Shown: positions 1 to 9,779 of the stretch, one piece after another
How the letters are laid out: each line of letters begins with the position of its first letter
Position numbering within the stretch: position 1 is the stretch's first letter
Assembly: GCA_030035585.1 (NCBI GenBank)
Contig: CM057465.1
Coordinates: 30,770,001 to 30,834,000, forward strand
Source of the DNA: Dugong dugon
Taxonomy: Eukaryota > Chordata > Mammalia > Sirenia > Dugongidae
Length of the DNA: 64,000 bases
Direction: 5' to 3'
Notes under the pieces: model-generated
What the model was told of the DNA's origin: nothing
What the model saw: the letters and a program-made list of their open reading frames with translations, nothing else
The model's database searches: none
Made by a program: the position numbers and the translations under genes

Positions 1-570
1 AACGCTACATAAAATTTTTGAGCCTGCGTTTTTTTATTCCATTTTGTCTTTGTATCATTTAACATTTTCACAATTCTTTTGGCTTTTTGAGATATCTACC
101 TCTCCTTTCAGTCTAGTATTTTCCATTTCTCCAATATCTCCTGACACACATTCAAATTATAGAAAAGAACTGAACCTGTAATGATAAAAGAAATCAGCCA
201 TGTACTTCACAGAAATAATCTAGAGCAGAAAAAGAGGAATGCAGTCTGTCTAGAGGAGAATATTATATTTTAAATAATTCTCTTGCAATACAAGACCACT
301 TTCAGATACTCAAGTTTTTCCTCTTTCATAGATTACGATCAGAGACTGAGAAACAAGAATAATTAAGTGTGCATGCATGTATTCTACTGAAACAATAATT
401 CATAAAGAAACGGTTTACCTTCAAAGAGAAAAATGTATCAAAGCCTAAAATGACAATTTCATCATCAGAGAGTGAAAATAAACTATATGGTGAAGTTGTT
501 GAGATGAAGACACGATCCTTTTGTGTTATTAGTATCAACACTTGGGAATATGCATTTATTTTGGGGGGAC
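1..570. other. Unassigned AT-rich sequence
   Basis: I see no recognisable repeat or coding region here. The short open frames on the minus strand show no family signature and are expected by chance at this base composition. Confidence 0.5.
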
Positions 571-795
571 TATTTTAAACAGTGAGGAGCCCTGTGGCAC
601 AGTGGTTAAAGTGTTCAGCTACTAACCAAAAGGTTGGCTATTTGAACCCACCAGCGGCTCTGCAGGAGAAAGATGTGTCAATCTGTTTCTGTAAAGATTT
701 AAAGCCTTAGAAACCCTATGGGGCTGTTCTGCTCTGTTCTACACGGTCATGATGAGTCAGAATTGAATGGATGGCAGTGGGTTTATTTTAAACAG
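571..795 (+). mobile_element. AfroSINE, long form, with 12-bp TSD
   Basis: A tRNA-derived SINE occupies about 583-783. It opens with 'gagccctgtggcacagtggt', contains 'ctaaccaaaaggttggc', and has the 'ctatggggctgttct...tctgttctacacggtcat' body. It is flanked by a perfect 12-bp repeat, TATTTTAAACAG, at 571-582 and 784-795, which marks target-primed insertion. AfroSINEs are non-autonomous, are transcribed by RNA polymerase III and need a LINE for mobility. This copy has mutations in the B-box region, so it is probably inactive. Confidence 0.9.
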
Positions 796-823
796 AAACT
801 CACATGAACTTCAGCTGCATTTC

Positions 824-1475
824 TGTAGTAGCTGTAAATGTAAAAGTCAAGGGTGGCTGGTTATGAATTGAGACTGGAGAAAGATTCTACTAAAACTGAT
901 TTAGGAAACAATACTGGAGTTATTATTCCCTCTCCTAGAGAATAGAGAATGTGACCCAGCTGTGGCTGGGCTCAGAAGGACTCACAAGGACACATCAACT
1001 GGGCCCTGAAGTATAAAGACAATAGCTAAGATCATCTAGGAAAATTTCTTTCAGGGAAACTTCACATAAACCCAATCAAGCAGAACACAAAAGACTTCCC
1101 ACATTTACCTTTTTATATTAGCATTTAGTGAATAGAGCTTTGTTGGACCAGAGAAGCCCCTCTTGACTGTCATTCCTGAAACCTGTACCAAGGATTGTTA
1201 AGAAAGGCCAGTTTCTAGCCAATCTGTGAAAAGGTGAAGCTTTGAACGGCTTTGCCCATTTGTAATGTTAATATATACTGATGACTCTAATATTCTTTGG
1301 ACTCTGGCAGACGTGGCTGTGGCAGCATGCTTGTCCATTTTCCCATTCTTGCCTATTCTGTAATATTCTTTGGACTTGGACAGACATGGCTCTAGCAACA
1401 TTGTTGGCCATTTCCCACTTTTGCCTTTTTCAATATATGCCAAATAAAACTTTAGTAAACTTTATGATGGTTTTT
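824..1475 (+). mobile_element. LTR-like sequence with internal 73-bp tandem duplication
   Basis: The segment is less AT-rich than its flanks and ends near an AATAAA signal (about 1443) after a short duplicated unit. Two copies of a unit beginning 'taatattctttggact' start at 1288 and 1361, a 73-bp period. This layout is typical of a retroviral LTR with a poly(A) signal near its 3' end. I could not find clean TG...CA ends or a TSD, so the borders and family are uncertain. Confidence 0.35.
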
Positions 1476-1479
1476 CCCC

Positions 1480-2740
1480 CACAACAAAACAGAAACAAAA
1501 AAATTCATTATACTAAATAAATTTTTAATCAACAGTTTACAGGTATAAAATAAATTATAATCAATTATATATTATTATATATGCAGAAAATGAGTCATAT
1601 GAGAAATTAAATAGAAGTTATTATCTACATTAAATAATGTGGGACTATTAAAAATATAAAACATCTGGTAATAGAGTCAGTACAATATTCAATACTTTAA
1701 CTAATATTGCATTAGGGACATCTGGGTATTGCAAAACACCAAACATTTAATTTTCTCTTTTTTTGTTTACACTTTTTAAAAAACAACTTACAAAGAATTC
1801 TAAATTTTGAAGTTATCAAAGGCATAGGACTATCAAAGTTATCAAGCGCACAACTGGGATTTTATAAGTGTCTTGAGATTTGTGCATTACTGTGTGACTA
1901 ACATGATTAACAGGCTAGATAAAATGATGTTAGTTACAAATACAGAAGACTTCAATTTTCTGATACTCATAAGAACTGCTTAAAATTTTAAATAGAGGTA
2001 TATATGGTATATGCATAAAAATGCATAACAATAATGTGTAAGTAGAAGGGAGAAAAAAGCATGTACCTTTTTATTCAAATTATGCTCGCTTTCTATGTTT
2101 GTTTGTCAACCACAACTTCCCCCCACAAGGTATTTTTGTAAGTGCATTACGCTAAATTTTTTTTACAGCAACACGTAAAAAGAAAATTGGCATAGTGGGG
2201 TTTACAAAAATACCTCACGTAGGGATGGTGCTGTTGGCATACAAATGGGGAAGGCATCTGTTATTTGCATCAAAAAGACGGTAGTAATGGTTGATATGTA
2301 TATATCAAATTAGTATTCAGTAGTCACACTTTCTGTAGGCTATGCAATCATCCTGCTGATTTGGTGAATTATATCGACTGAAATATAAATTGAAGGACCA
2401 TAACTCTGACACATCATTGGTTAATACATTTGATTTACTGCTATGAACTTGAAAGCTTTTAAGACTGGCATATAAACCATTCCAAGTCTATTTAGAAATT
2501 CATCCCATAGCAAATTAACTAACTAATCTGTGATGACATTCTGAGGCACATCTGTTAAAAGATTATCGCTGTTTATTAGCTGCACATATTTATCTCAGAA
2601 ATAAAAATAATCATACACCTTGAAGTTAACTACTGCATGCATTTTTTGTCTCCTGCTGTTGCTCTTAACACAGTGCCTCACATGCAATCAATGTAAAGCA
2701 TGTGTTAGGAGAATAAATGAAAGAACAGCCCACATTTTCT
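1480..2740. other. Unassigned AT-rich sequence
   Basis: Mostly AT-rich and unrecognised. It holds a 14-bp perfect inverted repeat (2128-2141 and 2202-2215). Near 2668-2728 a short stretch ('cacagtgcctcacatgca...aataaatgaaag') resembles the 3' end of an L2 or MIR element on the plus strand, but it is too short to assign. Confidence 0.4.
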
Positions 2741-3045
2741 GATTACAACACAGTTAAATTAGAACTGAACAGTAAAAAAGAGTTAAAAAATCTGTTTGAA
2801 ATATTTTAAAAACTCCAAAATATTATGTAGGTTAATAAAGAAATTATTATGGAAATTAGAAACCATTTAGAACTCAAGTAATAGTAAAATATTTGTGATA
2901 ATGCTAAATGGTAATTTAAAAATAATTTATATTTATTTTTATTTTATAAAAAACCAAGAAAGTTTGAAAATAATTGAACTAAATCATAAACTCTAGAAGC
3001 TAAGTGGGGCAAAGAAGCAGAATAATTACTTTGATTTAAAATGGA
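2740..3045 (+). mobile_element. Old L1M fragment (ORF2 part)
   Basis: Phrases such as 'aactccaaaatattatgtaggttaataaagaaattatta', read with changes, and 'attgaactaaatcataaactctagaagctaa' have the style of the mammalian L1 ORF2 segment before its C-terminal domain. The copy is heavily mutated and carries no usable frame. Confidence 0.45.
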
Positions 3046-3580
3046 AAAAATAACTACATGAAAAAGAGACAAAAGACCTCAATGGGAGCTTCACAAAAGT
3101 TGAAAGTGAAATAGCCCCCCAAAATAAAAAGACATCTCATTGGCTTCAGGTAAATGCAAATGAAAATTTGAAGGAGACAGCCTTATACAGCTAACAGATT
3201 TGCAAAAACTTTAAAATGGGTTTATTTATTTTACCCATACTGAAACTGAGGCATTGTGACCTTAACTCACAATAGCAAGTGTTTGGGAATGAATGGAGAT
3301 GGTATGGTTCCTGAACTCTCACTCCTGATCTGTATACTTGACTGCTTCCCAAGAATAGCCAAAAAAAATTCTGAACAGTAAGGAAGCCCATGTCTCTCTC
3401 CGGTCTTCCTAGAGTCCCCAGATCTTTCATACTATGTAAGTTATCTTTAAATTAATAATAAACCTCAAAAGCAAAGAAGTTTGCTCTTTATCTTACCTAA
3501 GATGAAATCTCAATATCACATGGTTATTGGTTTTATCATGACTTTATAGATTTTACTTATCAAGTATTCCTGGAAATATT
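3046..3580. other. Unassigned sequence
   Basis: No recognisable repeat or coding signature. A 79-codon minus-strand frame at 3191-3430 has no family features. Confidence 0.4.
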
Positions 3581-3748
3581 AGAAACCCTGGTGGTGTAGT
3601 GGTTAAGAGCTAGGCTGCTAACCAAAAGCTTGGCAGTTCGAATCTACCAGGCACTCCTTGGAAACCCTATTGAGCAGTTCTACCCTGTCCTATAGGGTCA
3701 CTATGAGACAGAATCGACTCGACGGCAACTGGTTTGTTTTTTTTTTTT
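3581..3748 (+). mobile_element. AfroSINE, short form, well-kept B box
   Basis: It begins 'gaaaccctggtggtgtagtg', continues through 'gctaaccaaaagcttggcag' and ends 'gactcgacggcaactggttt' followed by a T-rich tail. The internal promoter B box reads GTTCGAATC at 3636-3644, unchanged from the tRNA consensus. This is one of the better preserved SINE copies in the window. No clear TSD was found. Confidence 0.9.
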
Positions 3749-3749
3749 A

Positions 3750-4700
3750 ATTCCCATCCACTATATTACCTCAAAAATGAGGTTTAATTTACAAGTCCTT
3801 AGAGGACCTACCTATCCACCTACCAACTTCCATTCCTCCCTCCCTTACTTTTCTTCCTTCCATTATTTCATCCACAGAGTTTACCTTTTGCTAAATGCTG
3901 GAAATACTAAGGTGAAATAAAAATGGCCCCTTTTCTGGAAAAGTACACAATCAAGTATAGAGATTTCATATGAGGCAAAAATTATAGATATATTCATATA
4001 GATTAATGTACTATTCCTTCATAAACGGACACCAATCCAGCTTTCTTCATAGGAGGGATTCTTGATATTTGCTCTGGGAGATTTTGATATCTTCAATTGA
4101 TAGTTTTAATATACTTACTGACCATATATGTATAGATCATTAATCTGAGAAAAATACTAGTAATTAATGAGCTAATCACATTCTTTTAATTGTTTTCTCC
4201 TCCTTTGAGATCAGGATAAAGACAATCAATCTATAGTTAGAATCAAATACAGAATTATGAGAGGTTGTCAGATATGATAGTTTTTTTGAAAATTTGAAGT
4301 GATAATTGCAATGTTATTTGTAGGCTGATAGGATTCCCAGTAATATATGAATTATACCAATTAGCTCTAATAGGAATAGTAGAGGAAGAAGCATGGAGTA
4401 GTTGAGAAATAATTTATATTGGATGAATAAACTGTTGCCTGGCTCACACATACAGGTTCTATGATTATATAACCAGTTGCAAAATGAGTTGAAAATAAGA
4501 ACTGTCATTTACAGATACTTTCCCTTATGCAAAACTTTTAAAATATTCACAATCTTAAAACTTTTTTTTTTTGCCTGAGAAGTGTATTATCACTTTGAGT
4601 TTGACCATGTATAAAAATAGTTATGTAAAATAAATATGGTGATAATTTTTCTTCAGTGATAAAGCTTCTTTTTCCCTTTGGCACATACTCTCTTCCTTGG
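3750..4700. other. Unassigned AT-rich sequence
   Basis: Nothing recognisable beyond a CTTCC-rich stretch near 3830-3870 and general AT richness. The small minus-strand frame at 4314-4508 is unremarkable. Confidence 0.4.
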
Positions 4701-4706
4701 CTCCAG

Positions 4707-4905
4707 TTATTGTGTGCCCTGGAGTCGATTTCAACTCATAGTGACCCCATGTGACAGTAGAACTGCCCCATAGGATTTTCTAGGCTGTAATCTTTAAGAG
4801 AGCAGATCACCAGGTCTTTCTTCCACAGAGCCACTGGGTAGGTTTGAACTGTGAACTTTTCAGTTAGCAGCCCAGCACTTAACCATTGTACCACCAGGGA
4901 TCCTG
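4707..4905 (-). mobile_element. AfroSINE, long form
   Basis: Read on the minus strand it starts 'aggatccctggtggtacaat' and ends near 'cgactccagggcaca'. The middle 'agcagatcaccaggtctttc' block marks the longer subfamily. The B-box region is mutated. No convincing TSD. Confidence 0.85.
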
Positions 4906-5047
4906 ATTTCTAGGGCATTTCTTTAAAGTTCTAAAACCTTGTAAGTATTCCCCAGACTACCTCTTTGGTGAGACAAAAAAGCTGGAAAGGTCTAGAGTGG
5001 GAGGAATTTCTTTACCCAGCTAAGATAATACTCTGGCATATCTACCA

Positions 5048-5086
5048 CCCCCCAACCCCCACCCCATCTCCCACCCCTCACCCCCC
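5048..5086 (-). other. C-rich tract with G-quadruplex potential on the minus strand
   Basis: C-runs lie at 5048-5053, 5056-5060, 5062-5065, 5070-5072, 5074-5077 and 5081-5086, separated by loops of one to a few bases. The complementary strand therefore carries six closely spaced G-runs, which meets the usual pattern for an intramolecular G-quadruplex. Confidence 0.6.
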
Positions 5087-5279
5087 ACTGGCCCAGTAGG
5101 CCTTTGTTGTGGAGAAGGCTCTGGGTTTACTTCACAGTGATTACTCTTCCCCTCCCCCTGCCATAGGCAGAGGGGATCTTTCTTAGAGTTTCTTTGTGAT
5201 AATCAAGTAAATCCGACATGTGTGACAGGTCAGCTTGAAAGTTCAGCCCACAGAAATTTATCACACTCATATTCATCCA

Positions 5280-5438
5280 GAAACCCTGGTGGCATAGTGG
5301 TTAAATGCTACGGCTGCTAACCAAAAAAGGTCAGCAGTTTGAATCCACCAGGCGCTCCTTGGAAACCCTATATGGCAGTTCTACTCTGTTCTATAGGGTC
5401 AGTATGAATCGGAATCGACTTGTTGGCAACAGGTTCAA
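5280..5438 (+). mobile_element. AfroSINE, short form
   Basis: The copy runs from 'gaaaccctggtggcatagtg' through 'gctaaccaaaaaaggtcagc' and 'ctatagggtcagtatgaatc' to 'cgacttgttggcaacaggtt'. A partial direct repeat 'ttcatcca' flanks it, before the start and again after about 5447. The internal promoter B box reads GTTTGAATC, one change from consensus. Confidence 0.85.
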
Positions 5439-5959
5439 CGTGTTCATGTTCATCCACACTCATCTCCAGCAATCATCAAAATTAACATCTTAGAATTCCA
5501 GTTCCTACCATTTTATGTCTCTAGGAGCTTCTGTTCCAATTAAGCAAATCTTCCCTGTGACTCTGTCCTCAAGCTCCATCCATATTATAGCATGTATTAA
5601 GACTTTCTTTCTTCTACTGCCTGGATAGTATTTTACTCTCTCTAGATTTTGGGGTAGCAGTTTACCCTGCCACATCAAGCTTTTGCTGGGTCCAAGAAAA
5701 ATTGTTGATTTTTATTTTGTCTTGATTTTTATTGTTGTAAGGATGAAAATGATACCTTCCAAGATTTTTACATTTTGGAGGTACAACCAAATTCTCCTCA
5801 AACAACTTTTTATTATTTTTTGTATCTAAGAATGGTTTTCTAACTCCATCATTCCTTCTATATGATTGTTTTGTCCTTTTTTGAGGAAGAGCTGTCCCCT
5901 CTTTGCATTTATTTATTTACTTACTTAGTCATTCTTTCATCCATTCATTTATATAAATA

Positions 5960-6901
5960 CAGGTAGTCACCAGCTGATGACATATTCAAGTTATGACAAG
6001 CCATGCTTAGAACCGTCAGTACATCTGGAACATTGTGTCTTCCTGGGAGGAAGTTATGGGAAAATGTATGCAGGGGAAATGAAAAAAAAAAAAAAAGAAT
6101 TCTGAGTTATGGGAACACATTCCAAGCATTTGATCAGGATAATATGATACAATGGAAGAGATCAGTGGAAAAGTCCTCCAGATGGCAAGAACACTGAATT
6201 TAGAGCTTGATATTGCCAATGTGGAACAGCTCAGAGATCACAAAGAAGGGGAACTGACAGATCAGGACTTAATGGATTTTGAACTGAAAAGAAATGCTGA
6301 AGAAGAAAGAAATAATGAAGAAGAGGAAGAAGAGAAGTCAAAAAATTTTACAGTTAAAGAATTAACTGGAGCTTTTTTCTAAACTAAATCAGGGGCTTCA
6401 GTTGCTTGAAAACATGGACCCAAATGCTAACCGCTTTGCTAAAGTCCATAGGCAGATTTGGGAAGCACTGAGATGTTACTGCAAAATATATGAAGAAAAG
6501 AAGAAAAGGGCCATACAGACAACGCTCACTAATTTTCTGACTAGAAATGCCATCCTCATTCTCAGGGATAATCCAGATGATTCAGAACCTTTTACAAGTG
6601 GAGTATTACCACAACTGACAAAATACTGGTGTCTTCCAACTCTTCTTCATCACTGGAGTAAATTTTTATGGTTTGTGTATTTTTTTATGTGTGTATGTAT
6701 TAAAATATATCTGTAAGCTTATGTGTAATGTTTCCAACCCCAAAAGACAAATAAAGATTGGATTTATAAAGATACTGATAATAAAAGTCAATTACAATGA
6801 AAACTAAAAAAAAAAAAATGAGATTTCAACTTATGTCAAAACCGACTTAAACAGTGTTGTCAGAACAGGGCAGAACCCTGTTTTAAATTGAGGAGTACCT
6901 A
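5960..6901 (+). mobile_element. Tigger-like (pogo/Tc1-mariner) DNA transposon, internally deleted
   Basis: The left terminus 'caggtagtcaccagctgatg' follows a TA dinucleotide, and the right end '...aggagtaccta' is an imperfect inverted copy followed by TA, as expected for TA-targeting Tc1/mariner transposons. The interior keeps only the C-terminal part of a transposase. A 304-bp relative with the same ends and the same 'agacaaataaagat...gatttataaa' subterminal block lies at 30309-30612. Inserted into the old L1M. Confidence 0.8.
6152..6716 (+). pseudogene. Tigger-family transposase, C-terminal remnant
   Basis: The coding remnant lies in two frames. The first (6152-6382) contains an acidic run ('NNEEEEEEKSKNFTVKELT'). 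The second (6402-6716) contains 'LLENMDPNANRFAKVHRQIW', then 'YEEKKKRAIQTTLTNF', the usual tail pattern of Tigger/Jerky-type transposases, in which a final helix precedes a short basic stretch. A stop at 6380 and a frameshift separate them. The N-terminal DNA-binding domains and the DDE catalytic core are missing, so it cannot encode an active enzyme. The exact Tigger subfamily is not determined. Confidence 0.75.
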
Positions 6902-7315
6902 TATGTGTTCACTCATTTTTATTTCATTCAATAAAATGAAATTCAATAGACTTTTATTTTGATGATCAAATTATTTCAGAATTGGCCTGTGTGAACGTCT
7001 TCAAGCTGTTTCCTGTGCCCCTTTAACAAATCTCCATGAGTCTTTGATGCTTTCTTTCTTTCTGACACAACATGATGTCCTAGTGCCATTTAGTCATTTC
7101 TCCAAGGAAATGCAGATGCGTTTAATGGAAGTCGGTTTTTAGAAATTGGTATCTGGACTCATTTGACTCAAGTCTGGTCTTCTCCTTTTCCGTATTTATA
7201 ATTTCCTTCATCAATAGTGAAAAATTCTCAATATATTTACTCATTTTTCAATCACACAATACACTGAAAAAATTTTCAGAGATCTTAACTTATATCACTG
7301 CAATAAATAAACATA

Positions 7316-7741
7316 CTAATTAGATTTCAACACTTGTTTGCAGGATTTAATATTTTTAGATAACCTTTGCTGTGTTGTTGTTAGGTGCCCTTGAGTCAGT
7401 TCTGACTCACAGCGACCCTGTGTACAAATAGAACGAAATACTGCCTGGTCCTGCACCATCCTCACAATCATTGCTATGCTTGAGCCCATTGTTGTAGCCA
7501 GTGTGTTAATCCATCTCCTAGAGGGTCTTCCTCTTTTTTGCTGACCCTCTACTTTACCAAGCATGATGTCCTTCTTCAGGGACTGGTCCCTCCTGATAAA
7601 GTATGTGAGATGAATTTTTGCCATCTTTGTTTCTAAGGGACATTCTGCCTGTACTTCTTCCAAGACAGATTTGTTTGTTCTTCTGGAAGTCCATGGGATA
7701 TTCAGTATTCTCCTCCAACACTGTAATTCAAAGGCATTCAT
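7316..7741 (-). pseudogene. RTE LINE ORF, C-terminal fragment
   Basis: A 141-codon open frame on the minus strand covers the conserved C-terminal region of the RTE polyprotein. It includes 'FELQCWRRILNIPWTSRRTN', 'HLTYFIRRDQSLKKDIMLGK' and 'QQKRGRPSRRWINTLATTMG'. In the family this region follows the reverse transcriptase and is basic and probably RNA-binding. It lacks the endonuclease and RT domains. The continuous frame is notable for an old copy, but the protein is only a fragment and its last codons run past the element into flanking L1M. Confidence 0.8.
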
Positions 7742-8209
7742 TTCTTCTTCGGTCTTCCTTATTCATTGTTCAGCTTTTATAAGGATATGAGGTGATTGAA
7801 AATACCATGGCTTGGGTCAGGTGCACCTTAGTTCTCAAAGTGACACCTTTGCTTTTTAGCACTTTAAAGAGGTATTTTGCAGCAGATTTTCCCAATACAA
7901 TACTTCTTTTGATTTCTTGACTGCTGTTCCATGGGCATTGATTGTGGATCCACGTAATATGAAATCCTTAGCAACTTCAATATTTTTTCTGATTATCATA
8001 ATGTTGCTTATTGGTCCAGTTGTGAGGATTTTTGCTTTCTTTGTGTTGAGGTGTAATCCCTACTGAAGGCTGTAAACTTTGATTTTCATCAATAAGTGCT
8101 TCAAGTCCTCTTCACTTTCAGCAAGCAAGTTTAGGTCATCTGCATATTGCAGGTTGTTAATGAGTCTTCCTCCAATCTTGTTGCCAAGTTCTTCTTCATA
8201 TAGTCCAGT
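7371..8209 (-). mobile_element. RTE-clade LINE, 5'-truncated copy
   Basis: Read on the minus strand it runs from the region after the reverse-transcriptase palm to the 3' end, finishing with 'gactcaagggcacctaacaa' and a short CAA tail (7371-7390 on the plus strand). Four other RTE copies in this window share this sequence (9298-12261, 19492-20104, 28929-29422 and a short tail at 32450). RTE LINEs make a single protein with an endonuclease and a reverse transcriptase. Only the C-terminal third is present here. Confidence 0.85.
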
Positions 8210-9779
8210 TTTTTACATACATTTACATATAGCTAAGGACATGAAACTTAAGGATACAGTTCTGTGAGGTTTTATATATTCATATCCCTATACAACCTAC
8301 ATCGCTATCAAAATAGAGGACACTTCTGTCACCCCAGAAAGTTTCTTAAGATCTTACACTTTCAATACCAAGAATCAATATCTGTTCTGACTTTTCCACC
8401 ATAGATATGTTTTGCATTTTCTAGAAATGTATGGAAATGGAATAATAGAAAATGTACTAATTTATGATTAATTTCTTTTACTCAATATAATAATGTTAAG
8501 ACTACCTATGTTGTTGAACATATCAACAGTTTGCCCCATTTTGTTGCTGAATAGCATTCCATGGTATAAAATATAATAATTTGTTTATTCATTTTCTTGT
8601 TGATGGACATATGGACTGCTTTAAATTCTGGGAACTATGAATAAAGCTGCTGTTAAAAGTCTTTCTTTTTGTTTTGGGTATTATACTTTTATTTCTCTTG
8701 AGTAAATAACTAGAAGTGAAATAGATGGATCATAGAATAAATGTACATCTAAGTTTAGGAGGACGTGCCAGATAACTTGTTAGAGGTTCCATCAAGGAGG
8801 ACCCCACTTGTACCATATCAGAGTTCCTATTCCACATACCCATCAACATTTGGCGTTGTTAGGATTTAAAGATTTAGTCATTCTAGTACTTGTCATATGG
8901 GTTTAATTTGCAGTTTCCTTATGACTCATGATATTGAACTTATTTTCACATGCATATTGGCCATAGTTTATCTTCATTTATGAATAATTTATTCAAATCC
9001 ATTGCTTATTTCTTTATTGGGTGTTTATTCTTTAGTATTAATTTATAAGAGTTCTTTATATATTCTGGATACATAACTTTTTCTTACAAATGTTTTGCTA
9101 ACATTTTTTCAGACTGCAGTTTACCAATTCTTATTTTTTTAGCAGTGTCTTATGATGAGAATACATTTTTTAATTTAATAAAGTCTAATTACTCATTTTT
9201 ATGTGCCCTGAGTACGAAGTATGCATCTGTTGTAGACCTCAAAATAATCTGCTATACTTTCATCTGGAAACTTTACAGTTTTATCATTTACATTTAAGTG
9301 TACTAGTCATTTCAACCACCACTCTTCTGTCAGTTTGTCATAATGTGTCAACACATTTTTCTGTGTTGCTGGAAGCTATGCCACTAGTATTGCAAATACC
9401 AACGGGGTCACCCATGGTGTACAGGTATGAGCAGAGCTTTCAGACTAAGACAGACTAGGAAGAAGGACCTGGTGGTCTACTTCTGAAAAAATTGACCAGT
9501 GAAAACATTATGAATAGCAGCAGAACACTCTCTGGTATAGTGCTGGAAGATGAGCCCTTCAGGTGGGAACGCACTCACAACACGACTGGGGAAGAGCTGC
9601 CTCCTCAAAGTTGAGTTCACCTAACTGATGTGGATGGAGACAAGCTTTCAGGATCTTCATTAGCTGATGTGGCAGGACTCAAAATGAGAAGAAACAGTTG
9701 CAAACAATCATATAGTCTACTATGCCAGGAATGACAAATAAAAGAGGAATGTCGTCACATTCATCATCAACAACAACAA

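Noticed and set aside
3590-3660. tRNA-like sequence with B box
   Set aside because: It is the tRNA-derived head of an AfroSINE. The cloverleaf is not complete and the SINE body follows, so it is not a tRNA gene.
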